Source of the DNA: Marinobacter fonticola
Lineage (GTDB): Bacteria > Pseudomonadota > Gammaproteobacteria > Pseudomonadales > Oleiphilaceae
Reading direction: 5' to 3'
NCBI RefSeq assembly: GCF_008122265.1
Contig: NZ_CP043042.1
Coordinates: forward strand, 1,116,001 to 1,180,000
Length of the DNA stretch: 64,000 nucleotides
Shown: piece by piece, positions 7,611-16,774 of the stretch
Numbering within the stretch: position 1 is the first letter of the stretch
Layout: every line of letters begins with the position of its first letter
Notes under the pieces: generated by a model
Told to the model about the DNA's origin: nothing
Databases searched by the model: none
Seen by the model: the letters and a program-made list of their open reading frames with translations, nothing else
Made by a program: the position numbers and the translations under genes

Positions 7611-8069
7611 TCATTTGTAGATCGAGCTCAAACTCTCCTGGCTACCCGCCTCCCGAGCATCCTCATCCGGAAACACCGAGTCATAAGCCCACGTAAACAC
7701 AAACGCATAAACCAAATAGAACAGCACAAACGCCACATCCATCACCAGTGCTTCGATGAGCCCGATTCCAAGCCACCAGGCCACCACTGGCAGGAATGCC
7801 AGCGCCAAGCCCATCTCAAAACAGAGCGCATGAACCACACGCAGAGGCCAGGTTTTCTTGGTGGTGCCGCGCCAGCGCTTCAGGCCATGGTCGAACAGCA
7901 GGTTGTAGAGGTAGTTCCAGCCCGTCGCCATGGAGGCGCCGATCACGGCCAGTACGCCGGTATCTTCGGCAGGCATCTGGAAGGCGAGGGAAGCCAGCGG
8001 GATAACAAGGATAAGGCCAATAACTTCAAAGCTGACGGCCTGCCGGATTCGATCACGCTTTGTGCGCAT
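7611..8069 (-). CDS. PACE-family multidrug efflux transporter (AceI-like)
   Basis: A 152-residue inner-membrane protein with four transmembrane helices arranged as two tandem bacterial-transmembrane-pair domains, matching the proteobacterial antimicrobial compound efflux family (AceI exports chlorhexidine and related biocides by proton antiport). The conserved glutamate in the first helix is present at position 15 (RQAVSFEVIG), and the second domain repeats the pattern (VVHALCFEMGLALAF). The GATGWNYLYN-like segment between helices (GASMATGWNYLYN) is also typical. A GGAGA ribosome site precedes the ATG. Substrate here is unknown; some relatives carry short-chain polyamines. It stands alone, beside a mobile-looking patch. 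Confidence 0.85.
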   Translation of the reverse strand: MRTKRDRIRQAVSFEVIGLILVIPLASLAFQMPAEDTGVLAVIGASMATGWNYLYNLLFDHGLKRWRGTTKKTWPLRVVHALCFEMGLALAFLPVVAWWLGIGLIEALVMDVAFVLFYLVYAFVFTWAYDSVFPDEDAREAGSQESLSSIYK

Positions 8070-8294
8070 GATGTTTCTCCGTTAGGGCGGGTCGTCCCGC
8101 GATTTACTGCCCAGGGTGGGAGAGGTCGTCCTCAATTGGTTGAAGGGGTATTTTTAGCTTACCTGAACAGAGAAGGGCATCCGTAGTTTTACCGCGAGCA
8201 AGAAGGTAACTCGAGTGTGTGAGACGGCGCGGGTTACTCGGGCCTCCGGCCCGCCGTCGTCGGTTCACTTCCGCTCTTCTTATGAGGGCTTGAG

Positions 8295-8338
8295 CAATAA
8301 AAAAGGACCCACGCTTGCACGAGGGTCCTTTTTTATTG
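8295..8338. terminator. Strong bidirectional intrinsic terminator after tRNA-Met
   Basis: A 16-bp perfect stem (8295-8310 with 8323-8338) and 12-nt loop. GGACCC/GGGTCC forms the GC-rich top, flanked by A6 on one side and T6 on the other, so it can work on both strands. On the minus strand it begins 6 nt after the CCA end of tRNA-Met. Confidence 0.9.
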
Positions 8339-8344
8339 CAATTC

Positions 8345-8421
8345 TGGTAGCAAGGGGCGGAATCGAACCGCCGACCCCAGCATTATGAGTGCTGTGCTCT
8401 AACCAGCTGAGCTACCTTGCC
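8345..8421 (-). tRNA. tRNA-Met (anticodon CAT)
   Basis: A 77-nt cloverleaf with encoded CCA. The acceptor GGCAAGG pairs with CCTTGCT by one wobble, the anticodon stem CAGCA/TGCTG encloses loop CTCATAA, and the T-loop is TTCGATT. The anticodon is CAT. Elongator Met is preferred over a lysidine-modified Ile tRNA from overall similarity, but the two share this anticodon. The terminator follows immediately. Confidence 0.92.
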
Positions 8422-8505
8422 GTCTCGTTTTTGAGCTTAGCGCTCTCAACGAGGCGCGTATTCTCTGGATTTTCGTGAAAGTTGTCAACCCCTCTCGATA
8501 TCTAG

Positions 8506-9225
8506 TCAGGCATTGATGGCAATCAGACTGAGAATCCGGTTATCCCGGTTCAAGAAATGGGCGGCCAGTTCCTGACCGGAACGCCAATCGTCGGAGAGGT
8601 CGGTCAGCAGGCGTAGACGGGCAGAGCCCTCCGGCTGCCATGCCACCAACTCGGCATGTTCGAAGTAGAAGCGCTTGCGGGTGAGGGGGTAGAGGGCCTT
8701 GAACAGGCTCTCTTTGAGGGAAAATGCCAGGGTGAGGAACTCGCCGGGCGCCCTGGCCATCGTTGTGGCAAAACGGTCCCGCTCGTTCAGCGTCAGGATT
8801 TGGGGGGCGAGTTTCAGGGCGCGCTCGTCCGGCATGGTCATTTCGACGTCCAGCCCCACGCCTGCGTAGTGCGTTTTGCGTCCAACCACGGCCGCCGCCC
8901 AGCCGTTACTGTGCGTGATGGAGCCTACGCAGTCCCTGGGCCACTGGGGGGCGCGGTCTTCGCCGGTGGTGGGGGCGACGGTAACGCCTATGGCCCGGAA
9001 CAGAGCTTCCCTGGCGCAGAGGCGTCCGGCCAGGAATTCGGTCTTGCGTTTGGGTACGGCACGCTGAACGGACGCAGGAGCTTCGATGCCGCAGCGCAGG
9101 AAGTCGTCGTCCCTCAGCGCAGCGGCATCGTAGTTGAGTGCAATCAGCTTCAGGTCAGGCAGCGGCTGGGGCCAGGGCCACTGGTCGTCCAGTGCGCTGC
9201 AACAGGCGGGGAGCGGGGCCGTCAT
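8506..9225 (-). CDS. 4'-phosphopantetheinyl transferase (EntD/Sfp superfamily)
   Basis: A 239-residue enzyme that transfers the phosphopantetheine arm from CoA to a carrier-protein serine. The diagnostic motifs are present: GSITHSNGWAAAVVG (N-terminal half), YAGVGLDVEM with the metal-binding Asp/Glu (GxDxE), and FSLKESLFKALYP near residue 190 (the WxxKEAxxK equivalent). EntD-like features include the RKTEFLAGRLCAREAL segment. No siderophore or polyketide cluster is in the window, so its carrier-protein target is unknown; such orphan enzymes often serve a PUFA or NRPS locus elsewhere. It lies 18 bp downstream of ychF on the same strand and may be read through from it. Confidence 0.88.
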   Translation of the reverse strand: MTAPLPACCSALDDQWPWPQPLPDLKLIALNYDAAALRDDDFLRCGIEAPASVQRAVPKRKTEFLAGRLCAREALFRAIGVTVAPTTGEDRAPQWPRDCVGSITHSNGWAAAVVGRKTHYAGVGLDVEMTMPDERALKLAPQILTLNERDRFATTMARAPGEFLTLAFSLKESLFKALYPLTRKRFYFEHAELVAWQPEGSARLRLLTDLSDDWRSGQELAAHFLNRDNRILSLIAINA

Positions 9226-9243
9226 GGATGTCCCCGTACCGGT

Positions 9244-10335
9244 TTAGACGTTGAAGCGGAAGTGAATCACATCGCCATCCTGCACGATGTATTCCTTGCC
9301 TTCCAGACGCCAGCGGCCGGCATCCTTGGCGCCTTGTTCGCCGTTGTGAGCAACAAAATCCTCATAGCTAACCACTTCGGCACGAATAAAGCCTTTCTCG
9401 AAATCGGTGTGGATCACGCCCGCTGCCTGGGGCGCGGTGGCGCCGATACGTACGGTCCAGGCGCGTACTTCCTTGACCCCGGCGGTGAAGTAGGTCTGCA
9501 GGCCCAGCAGTTTGTAACCGGCTCGGATCACCCGGTCCAGACCCGCTTCTTCCATCCCCATTTCTTCCAGGAAGACGGATTTCTCGTCGTCTTCCAGTTC
9601 GGCGATCTCGGCTTCCATCTTGTTGCAGATGGGCACCACTACGGCATTTTCTTCAGCCGCTATTTCGCGGACCTTGTCCAGATGCGGGTTGTTTTCGAAA
9701 CCGTCCTCGTTGACGTTGGCGATGTACATCGTCGGCTTGACGGTCAGCAGGCACAGCTCGCGAATCAGCGCCATCTTCTCCGCATCCAGGTTCATGCTGC
9801 GGACGGGCTTGCCTTCGTTCAGCACCGGCAGCAGGGTCTGGAACACGTCCAGTTGCGCCTTGGCGGTCTTGTCGCCGCTCTTGGCGATACGCTCGACTCG
9901 CTTGATGCCCTTTTCCACGGTTTCCAGGTCGGCCAGCGCCAGTTCGGTGTTAATAACCTCAATATCGGATGCGGGATCGACCTTGTTGGAGACGTGGATA
10001 ACGTTATCGTCTTCAAAACAGCGCACCACCTGGGCGATGGCGTCCGTCTGGCGGATGTTGGCCAGGAACTGGTTGCCGAGGCCTTCACCCTTGGATGCGC
10101 CGGCGACCAAGCCGGCAATGTCGACGAACTCCATGGTGGTGGGAATAACTTTCTGAGGCTTTACGATCTCGGCCAGCTTGTTCAAACGCGGGTCCGGCAT
10201 GCCCACGACGCCCGCGTTAGGTTCGATGGTGCAGAAGGGGAAGTTTTCGGCCCCGATCCCGGCTTTGGTCAGTGCGTTGAACAGGGTGGATTTGCCGACG
10301 TTGGGAAGGCCGACGATGCCGCAGTTGAAACCCAT
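9244..10335 (-). CDS. ychF: Redox-regulated ATPase YchF (Obg-family)
   Basis: A 363-residue cytosolic Obg-type P-loop protein that prefers ATP to GTP and associates with ribosomes; in E. coli it affects oxidative stress responses and leaderless mRNA use. GLPNVGKST (Walker A, residues 9-17) opens the G domain, [20 protein letters not shown] is the switch region, and NVNE replaces the GTP-specifying NKxD motif, the hallmark of YchF. A C-terminal TGS domain (ARAWTV-type start, ending [11 protein letters not shown]) is complete. It follows pth on the same strand, the usual pth-ychF pairing. Confidence 0.97.
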   Translation of the reverse strand: MGFNCGIVGLPNVGKSTLFNALTKAGIGAENFPFCTIEPNAGVVGMPDPRLNKLAEIVKPQKVIPTTMEFVDIAGLVAGASKGEGLGNQFLANIRQTDAIAQVVRCFEDDNVIHVSNKVDPASDIEVINTELALADLETVEKGIKRVERIAKSGDKTAKAQLDVFQTLLPVLNEGKPVRSMNLDAEKMALIRELCLLTVKPTMYIANVNEDGFENNPHLDKVREIAAEENAVVVPICNKMEAEIAELEDDEKSVFLEEMGMEEAGLDRVIRAGYKLLGLQTYFTAGVKEVRAWTVRIGATAPQAAGVIHTDFEKGFIRAEVVSYEDFVAHNGEQGAKDAGRWRLEGKEYIVQDGDVIHFRFNV

Positions 10336-10431
10336 GTAAAGCCTCTGCTGGATGCGAAAATTTGGGAATGATCGAAAGAGCGGGAATTATACCGATGTGG
10401 CGGTACGGGTGCGAGGATAAGGAGGCGAGGA

Positions 10432-11022
10432 TCAGACCTCAGGGCGCACACTATGCAATGCATTCATCGCCCGGGGCAGTTCGCCGTTCAGGGCGTCGGG
10501 CAGCACACGCATGATTTCCGCGCTGATGTTATCCAGATGCGCCGAGTCCGCCTTGGTCAGGCGACTGAGCACGTAGCCGGTTACCTGTCGGCTGTCGCCG
10601 GGATGGCCGATGCCGATACGTAGGCGATGGAAGTCGTTGGTGCCCAAGTGGGCGATGATGTCCCGTAGACCGTTGTGCCCGCCATGACCGCCGCCGCGTT
10701 TGAGCTTAGCGGTGCCGGGGGAGAGGTCGAGCTCGTCATGAGCGACCAGGATCTGTTCAGGGTTGATCTTGAAGAAATCCGCGAGCGCCTTGACGGATTG
10801 GCCGCTGCGGTTCATGAAGGTGGTGGGGTTCAACAGGTGCAGGTCGAAATCCTGCCATTGGATGCGGGCATAGAGCCCAAGGTATTTCTTTTCAGGTCGT
10901 AGGCTCTGACCCGCATAGCGGGCCAGAGCCTCGACAAACAGGGCGCCGGCGTTATGGCGGGTGTTCTCGTAATCCGAGCCCGGATTACCCAGTCCCACCA
11001 GCATGACGATTGACTGTGCCAT
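10432..11022 (-). CDS. pth: Peptidyl-tRNA hydrolase
   Basis: A 196-residue cytosolic enzyme that releases peptides from prematurely dropped peptidyl-tRNA. Family landmarks are [18 protein letters not shown] (with the catalytic His in TRHN and substrate Asn), the [12 protein letters not shown] block, [10 protein letters not shown] with the catalytic-dyad Asp, and [15 protein letters not shown]. The length and the ATG start are standard. It lies 24 bp downstream of rplY and 96 bp upstream of ychF on the same strand, as in many gammaproteobacteria. Confidence 0.97.
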   Translation of the reverse strand: MAQSIVMLVGLGNPGSDYENTRHNAGALFVEALARYAGQSLRPEKKYLGLYARIQWQDFDLHLLNPTTFMNRSGQSVKALADFFKINPEQILVAHDELDLSPGTAKLKRGGGHGGHNGLRDIIAHLGTNDFHRLRIGIGHPGDSRQVTGYVLSRLTKADSAHLDNISAEIMRVLPDALNGELPRAMNALHSVRPEV

Positions 11023-11046
11023 GTGCCGTCGTCCTTCGAGAGAGGA

Positions 11047-11688
11047 TTACTCCTTCTCTTCGCCTTCTTCACCTTCGGCATCCTCGGCTTCGTCAGCCTT
11101 GGTGCCTTTCGGCAGGTGAACGGATACAACGGCCTGGTCGTAGTCTTCACCCTGAATCAGAGCGGCAACCTTGACGCCTTTCGGCAGCTTCAGATCGCTC
11201 AAGTGCAGAGTCTGGTCCATCTCGATGTCCATCATGTCGACTTCAATGAACTCCGGCAGGTTCTGTGGCAGACAGATTACTTCCACTTCGTTCAACTGGT
11301 GGTTGACCGCGCCACCCTGCAGCTTGATAGCAGGTGCAGCGGCTTCGTTGAGGAAGTGCAGCGGAACGTTGACGTGGATCTCGTGATCCTTGTCGACGCG
11401 CTGGAAGTCAGCGTGGGTCAGGAGCGGCTTGTACGGATGGCGCTGCAGATCCTTCAGGATAACGCTTTCTTTCTTGCCATCGACGTTCAGGGTCAGGACG
11501 TGAGAGAAAAACGCTTCGTTTTCCAGCGCTTTCTTCAGGTCGTTGTGCCAAAGGGAGATGGATTGCGCATCCTTGGTGCCGCCATAGACGACAGCAGGCA
11601 TTTTGCGCTCTTCGCGACGCAGGCGGCGGCTCGCACCTTTCCCCTGGTCATCGCGAAGGAATGCTTCGAGAACAAATTCTTGGGCCAT
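11047..11688 (-). CDS. rplY: 50S ribosomal protein L25/Ctc (long form)
   Basis: A 213-residue long-form L25 (general stress protein Ctc type) that binds 5S rRNA. The N-terminal L25 domain (EFVLEAFLRDDQGKGASRRLRR) is followed by a TL5-type C-terminal beta domain and an acidic tail rich in Glu. The frame is open to 11715, but the ATG at 11688 is preferred because GAGGT lies at proper spacing and family members start MAxEF. It is flanked by prs upstream and pth downstream, all on the minus strand; a terminator between prs and rplY suggests it also has its own promoter. Confidence 0.95.
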   Translation of the reverse strand: MAQEFVLEAFLRDDQGKGASRRLRREERKMPAVVYGGTKDAQSISLWHNDLKKALENEAFFSHVLTLNVDGKKESVILKDLQRHPYKPLLTHADFQRVDKDHEIHVNVPLHFLNEAAAPAIKLQGGAVNHQLNEVEVICLPQNLPEFIEVDMMDIEMDQTLHLSDLKLPKGVKVAALIQGEDYDQAVVSVHLPKGTKADEAEDAEGEEGEEKE

Positions 11689-11802
11689 GATCATTACCTC
11701 GATAAACACCTGCACTGCCTCGCGACCAAGTTACAGTGCGGTGGTTTCAAATGTCCCGGGAAACAGCAACCGGAGAGGCACCGTTTTTCCCGGGTGTTAA
11801 AC

Positions 11803-11832
11803 AAACACGGAGCCCTTCGAGGCTCCGTGTTT
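11803..11832 (-). terminator. Intrinsic terminator after prs
   Basis: A 12-bp perfect stem (AAACACGGAGCC 11803-11814 with its complement 11821-11832) and a 6-nt loop. Read on the minus strand it lies 25 bp after the prs stop and ends in a T-rich stretch. The near-symmetric A/T ends would allow function on both strands. Confidence 0.75.
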
Positions 11833-11857
11833 ATTATTTCTTAGCGAAATGAAAAGC

Positions 11858-12802
11858 TTATTCGAACATCGCGCTGATCGATTCCTCGTTACTGACACGA
11901 CGGATCGATTCTGCGAGAAGTCCTTCCATTCCGAGGGGGCGAATTCTATCACAGTTGGCAGCTTTGTCACCCAGCGGAATGGTGTCACAAACCACCAGTT
12001 CATCCAGCTGCGAAGAGTTGATGTTCTCGATCGCCGGGCCGGAGAGCACCGGATGGGTGATGTAGGCGACGACGCGGGATGCACCGTGTTCTTTCAGAGC
12101 GTTGGCCGCCTTGCACAAGGTGCCTGCGGTGTCGACGATATCGTCCACCAGGATGCAGGTTTTGTCGGTGACATCACCGATGATGTGCATGACCTGGGAA
12201 ACGTTGGCTTTCGGGCGACGTTTGTCGATGATGGCCAGGTCGGCGTCGTTCAGTCGCTTGGCGACGGCGCGGGCGCGGACGACACCGCCAACGTCGGGTG
12301 ATACTACGATAAAGTTTTCAAAACGCTGGCGCTCGATATCGTCGAGCAGTACCGGTGTGGCGTAGATGTTATCCACCGGGATATCGAAGAAACCCTGGAT
12401 CTGGTCGGCGTGAAGGTCGACGGTGAGTACGCGGTCGATGCCGATGCTGGTGATCATGTCCGCCACGACCTTGGCGCTGATGGATACCCGGGTGGAGCGA
12501 ACGCGTCGATCCTGGCGGGCATAGCCGTAGTAGGGGATAACGGCGGTGATACGTGTGGCGGAGGCGCGGCGCAGGGCGTCGGCCATCACGATCAGTTCCA
12601 TCAAGTTGTCGTTGGTCGGGTAGCAGGTCGGCTGGATGATGAAGACATCGTGGCCGCGGACGTTCTCGTTGATTTCTACGGTAGTTTCGCCATCGCTGAA
12701 CTTACCGACGGTAGCCTCGCCTATCGGGATGTGAAGCTTCTGGGCAATTCTCTGGGCGAGTTCCGGGTGGGCGTTGCCGGCGAAAATCATTAATTTGGAC
12801 AC
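11858..12802 (-). CDS. prs: Ribose-phosphate pyrophosphokinase
   Basis: A 314-residue cytosolic enzyme making PRPP from ribose 5-phosphate and ATP for nucleotide, His, Trp and NAD synthesis. Motifs include [18 protein letters not shown], the catalytic flexible loop region ([11 protein letters not shown]), and the PRPP-binding loop DDIVDTAGT. The frame is open upstream to 13039, but that extension runs through tRNA-Gln. The GTG at 12802 has AAGGA 7 nt upstream and gives the family start [14 protein letters not shown]. It follows ispE and tRNA-Gln on the same strand, a gene order common in Pseudomonas and Marinobacter relatives. Confidence 0.96.
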   Translation of the reverse strand: MSKLMIFAGNAHPELAQRIAQKLHIPIGEATVGKFSDGETTVEINENVRGHDVFIIQPTCYPTNDNLMELIVMADALRRASATRITAVIPYYGYARQDRRVRSTRVSISAKVVADMITSIGIDRVLTVDLHADQIQGFFDIPVDNIYATPVLLDDIERQRFENFIVVSPDVGGVVRARAVAKRLNDADLAIIDKRRPKANVSQVMHIIGDVTDKTCILVDDIVDTAGTLCKAANALKEHGASRVVAYITHPVLSGPAIENINSSQLDELVVCDTIPLGDKAANCDRIRPLGMEGLLAESIRRVSNEESISAMFE

Positions 12803-12854
12803 GACGGAGTCCTTCTCAGTTTCAGCAATAAGTTCAGAAGAAGCGGGAGAAAGG

Positions 12855-12929
12855 TGGCTGGGGTGGCAGGATTCGAACCTGCGCATGACGGGATCAAAAC
12901 CCGTTGCCTTACCACTTGGCGACACCCCA
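12855..12929 (-). tRNA. tRNA-Gln (anticodon TTG)
   Basis: A 75-nt cloverleaf with encoded CCA. The acceptor TGGGGTG pairs with CACCCCA, the anticodon stem CGGG/CCCG encloses a loop with TTG, and the T-arm is GCAGG-TTCGAAT-CCTGC. It lies between ispE and prs on the same strand, so it is probably cut out of the operon transcript. Confidence 0.95.
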
Positions 12930-12948
12930 GTATCGTGCTTTTTTGGCA

Positions 12949-13806
12949 TCATTCCAGCTCTGTCAGCTTTGTGTGAAGCGGTGAGCGATTCACCCCTCTT
13001 GTGACGAACCCGTTGATGCCGGAGGGTTTGCTTGCCCAAACTTCAAGGGCTTTGGATTCTGTTGGGAAACGTCCAAATATGCAAGCCCCGGTTCCGGTTA
13101 ATCTTGCAGGTCCGAATTGTGAAAGCCAGTCCAGGCTTTTTCTGACCTCTGGATACAGTGTGCAAACTATATCCTCGCAGTCGTTTCGGTACCTCGAGGC
13201 GTCTCCCTCAAAAGCGGGCGCTATTTTGATTCTCGGGGTATCCCTTGTCAACCCTTCCTGCGAAAAAATCAGTCCCGTGTTTATTTCGCAGTCAGGTTTG
13301 AGCACCACGAACCAATCTTCCGGCGGATCAACGGGCGTGAGAATCTCACCGACACCCTCGGCAAAGGCTGCAAACCCGCGTACGAATACCGGGACGTCGG
13401 CGCCGAGCTTCAGACCGAGGGCGGCCAATCGGTCGATCGAGAGGCCAAGCGCCCATAGACGATTCAGCCCGAGCAGCGCTGTGGCCGCGTCGGAACTGCC
13501 GCCACCGAGGCCGCCGCCCATGGGCAGGCGCTTGTTGAGGGTGATTCTGACGCCGGCCAGGAGACGATCTGATTCTTCCTGAAGTAGGCGTGCGGCGCGT
13601 ACGATCAGATTGTTCTCGCTCGGAACGCTGGGGAGCGCCGGCTCAAGCCGGATTTCTCCAGGCTCGGTGGTGGGTTCGAACTGGAGATCGTCGCCGTAGT
13701 CCAGGAACTGGAACAGCGTCTGTAGCTCATGATAGCCATCGCTGCGACGGCCGGTAATGTGAAGGAACAGGTTGAGCTTGGCCGGCGCAGGCAGCGCAAA
13801 GGTCAC
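12949..13806 (-). CDS. ispE: 4-diphosphocytidyl-2-C-methyl-D-erythritol kinase
   Basis: A 285-residue GHMP kinase of the methylerythritol phosphate isoprenoid pathway. The N-terminus has the substrate Lys region [24 protein letters not shown] (shown in part: [10 protein letters not shown]), and the ATP-binding glycine loop is [14 protein letters not shown]. The C-terminal GHMP motif is [10 protein letters not shown]. The ATG overlaps the lolB stop by 4 bp, so the two are translationally coupled. The order lolB-ispE-tRNA-Gln-prs is typical of this group. Confidence 0.96.
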   Translation of the reverse strand: MTFALPAPAKLNLFLHITGRRSDGYHELQTLFQFLDYGDDLQFEPTTEPGEIRLEPALPSVPSENNLIVRAARLLQEESDRLLAGVRITLNKRLPMGGGLGGGSSDAATALLGLNRLWALGLSIDRLAALGLKLGADVPVFVRGFAAFAEGVGEILTPVDPPEDWFVVLKPDCEINTGLIFSQEGLTRDTPRIKIAPAFEGDASRYRNDCEDIVCTLYPEVRKSLDWLSQFGPARLTGTGACIFGRFPTESKALEVWASKPSGINGFVTRGVNRSPLHTKLTELE

Positions 13807-14456
13807 GGCTGGGCTCCCACTTCCTGCCAGCGCGTGATCACCATGCGAATGCGTCGCTCGCCCTTGAGTGCGGTAAGGCGTGCAGGTAGTGCTGGATAGC
13901 CCTCGATGAAGGGTTCGCGGCGGTCGATACGGATATCCCAGCCCTGTTGCCGTATGGCGGCTAGCGCCCCGCTGTCGTCGAATAGTAGCTCGAAATTACC
14001 CTCAGGCGCAGGCAGGCCGCGTATCCACCAGGTCAGGCTGTCCAGCGGAAATTGCCAGCCGGTGGCCGCCTTGATCAAGGCCTGAGGGTCGCTCGAGCGA
14101 TAGGTCTCGCCGTCGGGGAGAGTGAGGGTCAGGTAGCCGGGCATGCCCTGCAGTTCCGTTCTGCCCATGCCCAGGAACGCTGATGAGAGCAACAGGTGAT
14201 ACTGCTCGTCCATCTGACGCCATTGGTTGATAACGGCGGACCCGCTATCGTCCGGCTGGCGGACGGCAAGCTTGCCCTGCAGTTCCCAGTGGGTGAGTTG
14301 CGCCAAGGCTTCGGCGCGTTCGCCCCAATCGGCCGGAGGCTGGCTAGTCAGCCCCTCCGGCAATGGGTCCTGAGGCACGCTGGCGCAGGCGGCCAGGGTC
14401 AGCGTCACGATAAGCGTAAACGCGTGCCTGAGTGCTCCGCTAGGTAATGCAATCAA
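13803..14456 (-). CDS. lolB: Outer membrane lipoprotein insertion factor LolB
   Basis: A 217-residue outer-membrane lipoprotein that accepts lipoproteins from periplasmic LolA and inserts them in the outer membrane. A lipoprotein signal peptide ends in LAAC (Cys at residue 24), followed by the LolB fold ([29 protein letters not shown]). The length is usual. It overlaps the upstream TPR lipoprotein gene and the downstream ispE gene by 4 bp each, making a tight operon. Confidence 0.93.
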   Translation of the reverse strand: MIALPSGALRHAFTLIVTLTLAACASVPQDPLPEGLTSQPPADWGERAEALAQLTHWELQGKLAVRQPDDSGSAVINQWRQMDEQYHLLLSSAFLGMGRTELQGMPGYLTLTLPDGETYRSSDPQALIKAATGWQFPLDSLTWWIRGLPAPEGNFELLFDDSGALAAIRQQGWDIRIDRREPFIEGYPALPARLTALKGERRIRMVITRWQEVGAQP

Positions 14457-16213
14457 AGGTCCTGCTCCACGCCCAGGCGTTCCATCGTGGCGGGTATCAG
14501 CGTGTCGTCCGGGTGTTCGTCCAACGTCCGGCGCCAGATGACACGCGCCTGATCTTCCTCGCCGTTGACATAGAGTGCCTCGCCATAATGGGCTGCCACC
14601 TCCGGATCGGGGAACGCGTCGTAGGCCTGGCGCAGATAGTCCAGCGCCTGAGCCATATTGCCCAGTTTGTAGTGGACCCAGCCGACGCTATCGAGAATGG
14701 CAGGATTCTCCGGGTCAAGGCTGTGGGCCTTTTCCAGCAATGCGCTGGCTTCCTGCAGGCGGTCGGTTTTTTCCGTCAGGATATAACCGAGGGCGTTGAG
14801 CGCGACGGCGTTGTCCGGCTGGTTTTCGATAATCTGGCGCAGGTCCGCCTCGGCTTCCTGAACGCGGCCCATTTCGTCGAACAGCATGGCCCGGGTATAG
14901 CGGATACGGGCGTTATCGGGATAGTCCTGTAGGGCTTCCGTCGCTGCTCCCAAGGCATCGGCCTTCTGGTCAAGATCAAGCAGGGTGTTGACCTCGATGA
15001 GCCATAAGTTTTCTGTCAGATCGGGTATTTGCTGGCGCAGGGTCCGCAGATCCATCAAGGCCCCATCCAGATCGCCGGTGGCGCCGCGCAGATAAGTGGC
15101 CCGGGACAGCGAAGGTAGAAAGTGGCTGCCTTCGGTAACCTGGGTGTAGTGTGCAATGGCTTGCTCGGGCCGTTCCGCTTCGTCATCCAGTCGACCCAAA
15201 TAATAGTGGGCCTCGTCTACGTGGTGCCCTTCTTCCACCAGCTCGGTAAGGTTCTGTTCCGCAGCGTCGGTGCTGCCGTTCTCCAGTGCGACCAGGGCGT
15301 AAGACAGCTTCAGACCGGGTACGTCGGGAAAGCGCTCCTTGAGTGACTGGAACTGGTCTTCTGCGGCCTGCATCTGCTTTTCTTCAATCAGCATACGTCC
15401 GTAGAGGGTGCCCAGCTTGCGGTTGTCCGGAAAGCGGCGGGATTGATAGCGCAAGTAGTCCAGCGCTTCCTGCTGCTGGCCGGTCTGGTAAAGCAGATCG
15501 CCGCGCAGCACGATTGCCGGCTGGAATGGGGGCTGTTCGGACTCGTCGATCAGCGGCTCGAGCTGTTCCATGGCGGCCTGCGGATCACCGCTGGCCTTGA
15601 GCAGCAGCGCGATGCCGTAACGTATTTCCCGGTTGTCGGGGTGGCGTTCGGCCAGGTCGCGGTAGAGCTTGAGTAGTTGCTGCTGGTCCTCTGCGGGAAG
15701 ACGCGCCGACAGGGCGGCCAGGTCGTCGAAGTCGGCGTCCTGACCCTGGGCGAGGATTTTTTCCATGTGATATAGCGCGAGATCGAAATCCTTCTGGCGC
15801 ACGTACTGGATAGCGGCAATACGATGGGCTTCCAGATTGTCGGGCTCTATCTCCAGCCATAGGTTGGCGAGCTGAAGTTGGGCGTTGTCGCCGTTCAGGG
15901 ACTGAGCGATACGCATGGCCCGCTTGATCACGCCGATATCCCGCGACGACCTGGCGGCTTCGACATAGTTGACCAGAGTCACGTCGTAGCGCCCGCGCTG
16001 GGCGGCTACTTCCGCGGCCAGCAGGCTGTAGAGGGTTTCCTGATCGAAATCGGCGTAGTTGATGGGCGCTTCGGCGGGCGCAGTCTGAGGCGCCTCCTGG
16101 GCTTGGGCCGTCTGCTCGGCGGCTCCGCCCGCTTGATCCGAATCCGAGAGGTGGGCGCAGCCCGCCAGTCCCAGGCCCAATAGAACAGTAACAGCAGAAA
16201 AAACAGGTTTCAT
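14453..16213 (-). CDS. Tetratricopeptide-repeat outer membrane lipoprotein
   Basis: A 586-residue protein with about 12-14 TPR-like helical hairpins covering almost the whole chain (repeat signatures such as NALGYILTEKTDRLQEAS, DSVGWVHYKLGNMAQA). The start at 16213 gives a short lipoprotein signal peptide MKPVFSAVTVLLGLGLAGC; the frame runs on to 16279 but that part has no signal character. A Gln/Ala/Pro-rich linker follows the lipid-attachment cysteine. It is translationally coupled to lolB. The family is conserved next to lolB in pseudomonads and is thought to act as a periplasmic scaffold; its exact partner is unknown. Confidence 0.88.
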   Translation of the reverse strand: MKPVFSAVTVLLGLGLAGCAHLSDSDQAGGAAEQTAQAQEAPQTAPAEAPINYADFDQETLYSLLAAEVAAQRGRYDVTLVNYVEAARSSRDIGVIKRAMRIAQSLNGDNAQLQLANLWLEIEPDNLEAHRIAAIQYVRQKDFDLALYHMEKILAQGQDADFDDLAALSARLPAEDQQQLLKLYRDLAERHPDNREIRYGIALLLKASGDPQAAMEQLEPLIDESEQPPFQPAIVLRGDLLYQTGQQQEALDYLRYQSRRFPDNRKLGTLYGRMLIEEKQMQAAEDQFQSLKERFPDVPGLKLSYALVALENGSTDAAEQNLTELVEEGHHVDEAHYYLGRLDDEAERPEQAIAHYTQVTEGSHFLPSLSRATYLRGATGDLDGALMDLRTLRQQIPDLTENLWLIEVNTLLDLDQKADALGAATEALQDYPDNARIRYTRAMLFDEMGRVQEAEADLRQIIENQPDNAVALNALGYILTEKTDRLQEASALLEKAHSLDPENPAILDSVGWVHYKLGNMAQALDYLRQAYDAFPDPEVAAHYGEALYVNGEEDQARVIWRRTLDEHPDDTLIPATMERLGVEQDL

Positions 16214-16279
16214 GATGCGTCCAATGGCCATTGGCTTGGGGAGGCCTGCGTCGAGTTCATCGTTCTGTGTGGCTTCCAT

Positions 16280-16351
16280 ATATACAGAGTCGCGTTCAAT
16301 AGTCAGACGTGTCCAATATACAGGCGTGTTTAATACACAGAGTCGTATTCG
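16280..16351. repeat. Degenerate tandem array, ~17-19 bp units
   Basis: Four imperfect units built around ATACAG/AGTC words follow each other (ATATACAGAGTCG, ATAGTCAGACGTG, ATATACAGGCGTG, ATACACAGAGTCG). They lie 67 bp upstream of the TPR lipoprotein start. Confidence 0.55.
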
Positions 16352-16558
16352 GCCTCAAACGCAGTTTCTGGGTGAACGCCCTCGTGGCACGACGATCCAG
16401 CGCCAAAATCGAAGGTGAAAGCCCTTTTTATGCGAGCCGGGCTAGCCATAATTTGGCCCGGCTACTCAGCGAAACTCGAACAGGCTCCAACGTTCGCGAA
16501 CCTATAATGGCACAAGCTCCCAGGCTTGCCCAATGACCGTTTGCTCATACCTGACAGG

Positions 16559-16597
16559 GGGTTGCGACAAAGGGCTGCGACAAAGGGTTGCGGCAGA
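16559..16597. repeat. Tandem array of three 13-bp units
   Basis: GGGTTGCGACAAA, GGGCTGCGACAAA and GGGTTGCGGCAGA are contiguous. The first two differ at one base. They lie upstream of hemA. Confidence 0.8.
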
Positions 16598-16621
16598 AAT
16601 TGTGTCGGGTCGTACTGTCCT

Positions 16622-16663
16622 CGCCCATAGTCGTTCTATCGCCGCCCATAGTGGGTTGTCGCC
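16622..16663. repeat. Tandem duplication, ~21-bp unit
   Basis: The word CGCCCATAGT occurs at 16622 and again at 16643, each followed by a similar T/G-rich and TCGC tail, giving two imperfect units of 20-21 bp. Confidence 0.55.
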
Positions 16664-16774
16664 GATACAGGGTGGATTGGCATTAATACGGATCGCTCTC
16701 GGGTGGCACCCGATCTGCGCCATCGCTAGAATGGCAGTATACGTACCTCCCTCAAACAGGTTGTCTTCGGGTTC

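Larger units (their letters stand above)
16214..16774. other. Long divergent intergenic region with several microrepeat arrays
   Basis: 560 bp without a supported gene between the TPR lipoprotein and hemA. It contains three separate short tandem arrays (16280-16351, 16559-16597 and 16622-16663) and a 7-bp GC hairpin (GCCGGGC 16436-16442 with GCCCGGC 16456-16462). Both flanking promoters must lie here but none was assigned confidently. Confidence 0.5.

Noticed and set aside
8656..10371. Long open frame (571 codons) on the plus strand
   Set aside because: It is antisense to the phosphopantetheinyl transferase and ychF genes and has no recognisable motifs; it reflects high-GC codon bias.
12803..13039. 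N-terminal extension of prs
   Set aside because: The extension runs through tRNA-Gln and lacks family similarity; the GTG at 12802 has a ribosome site.
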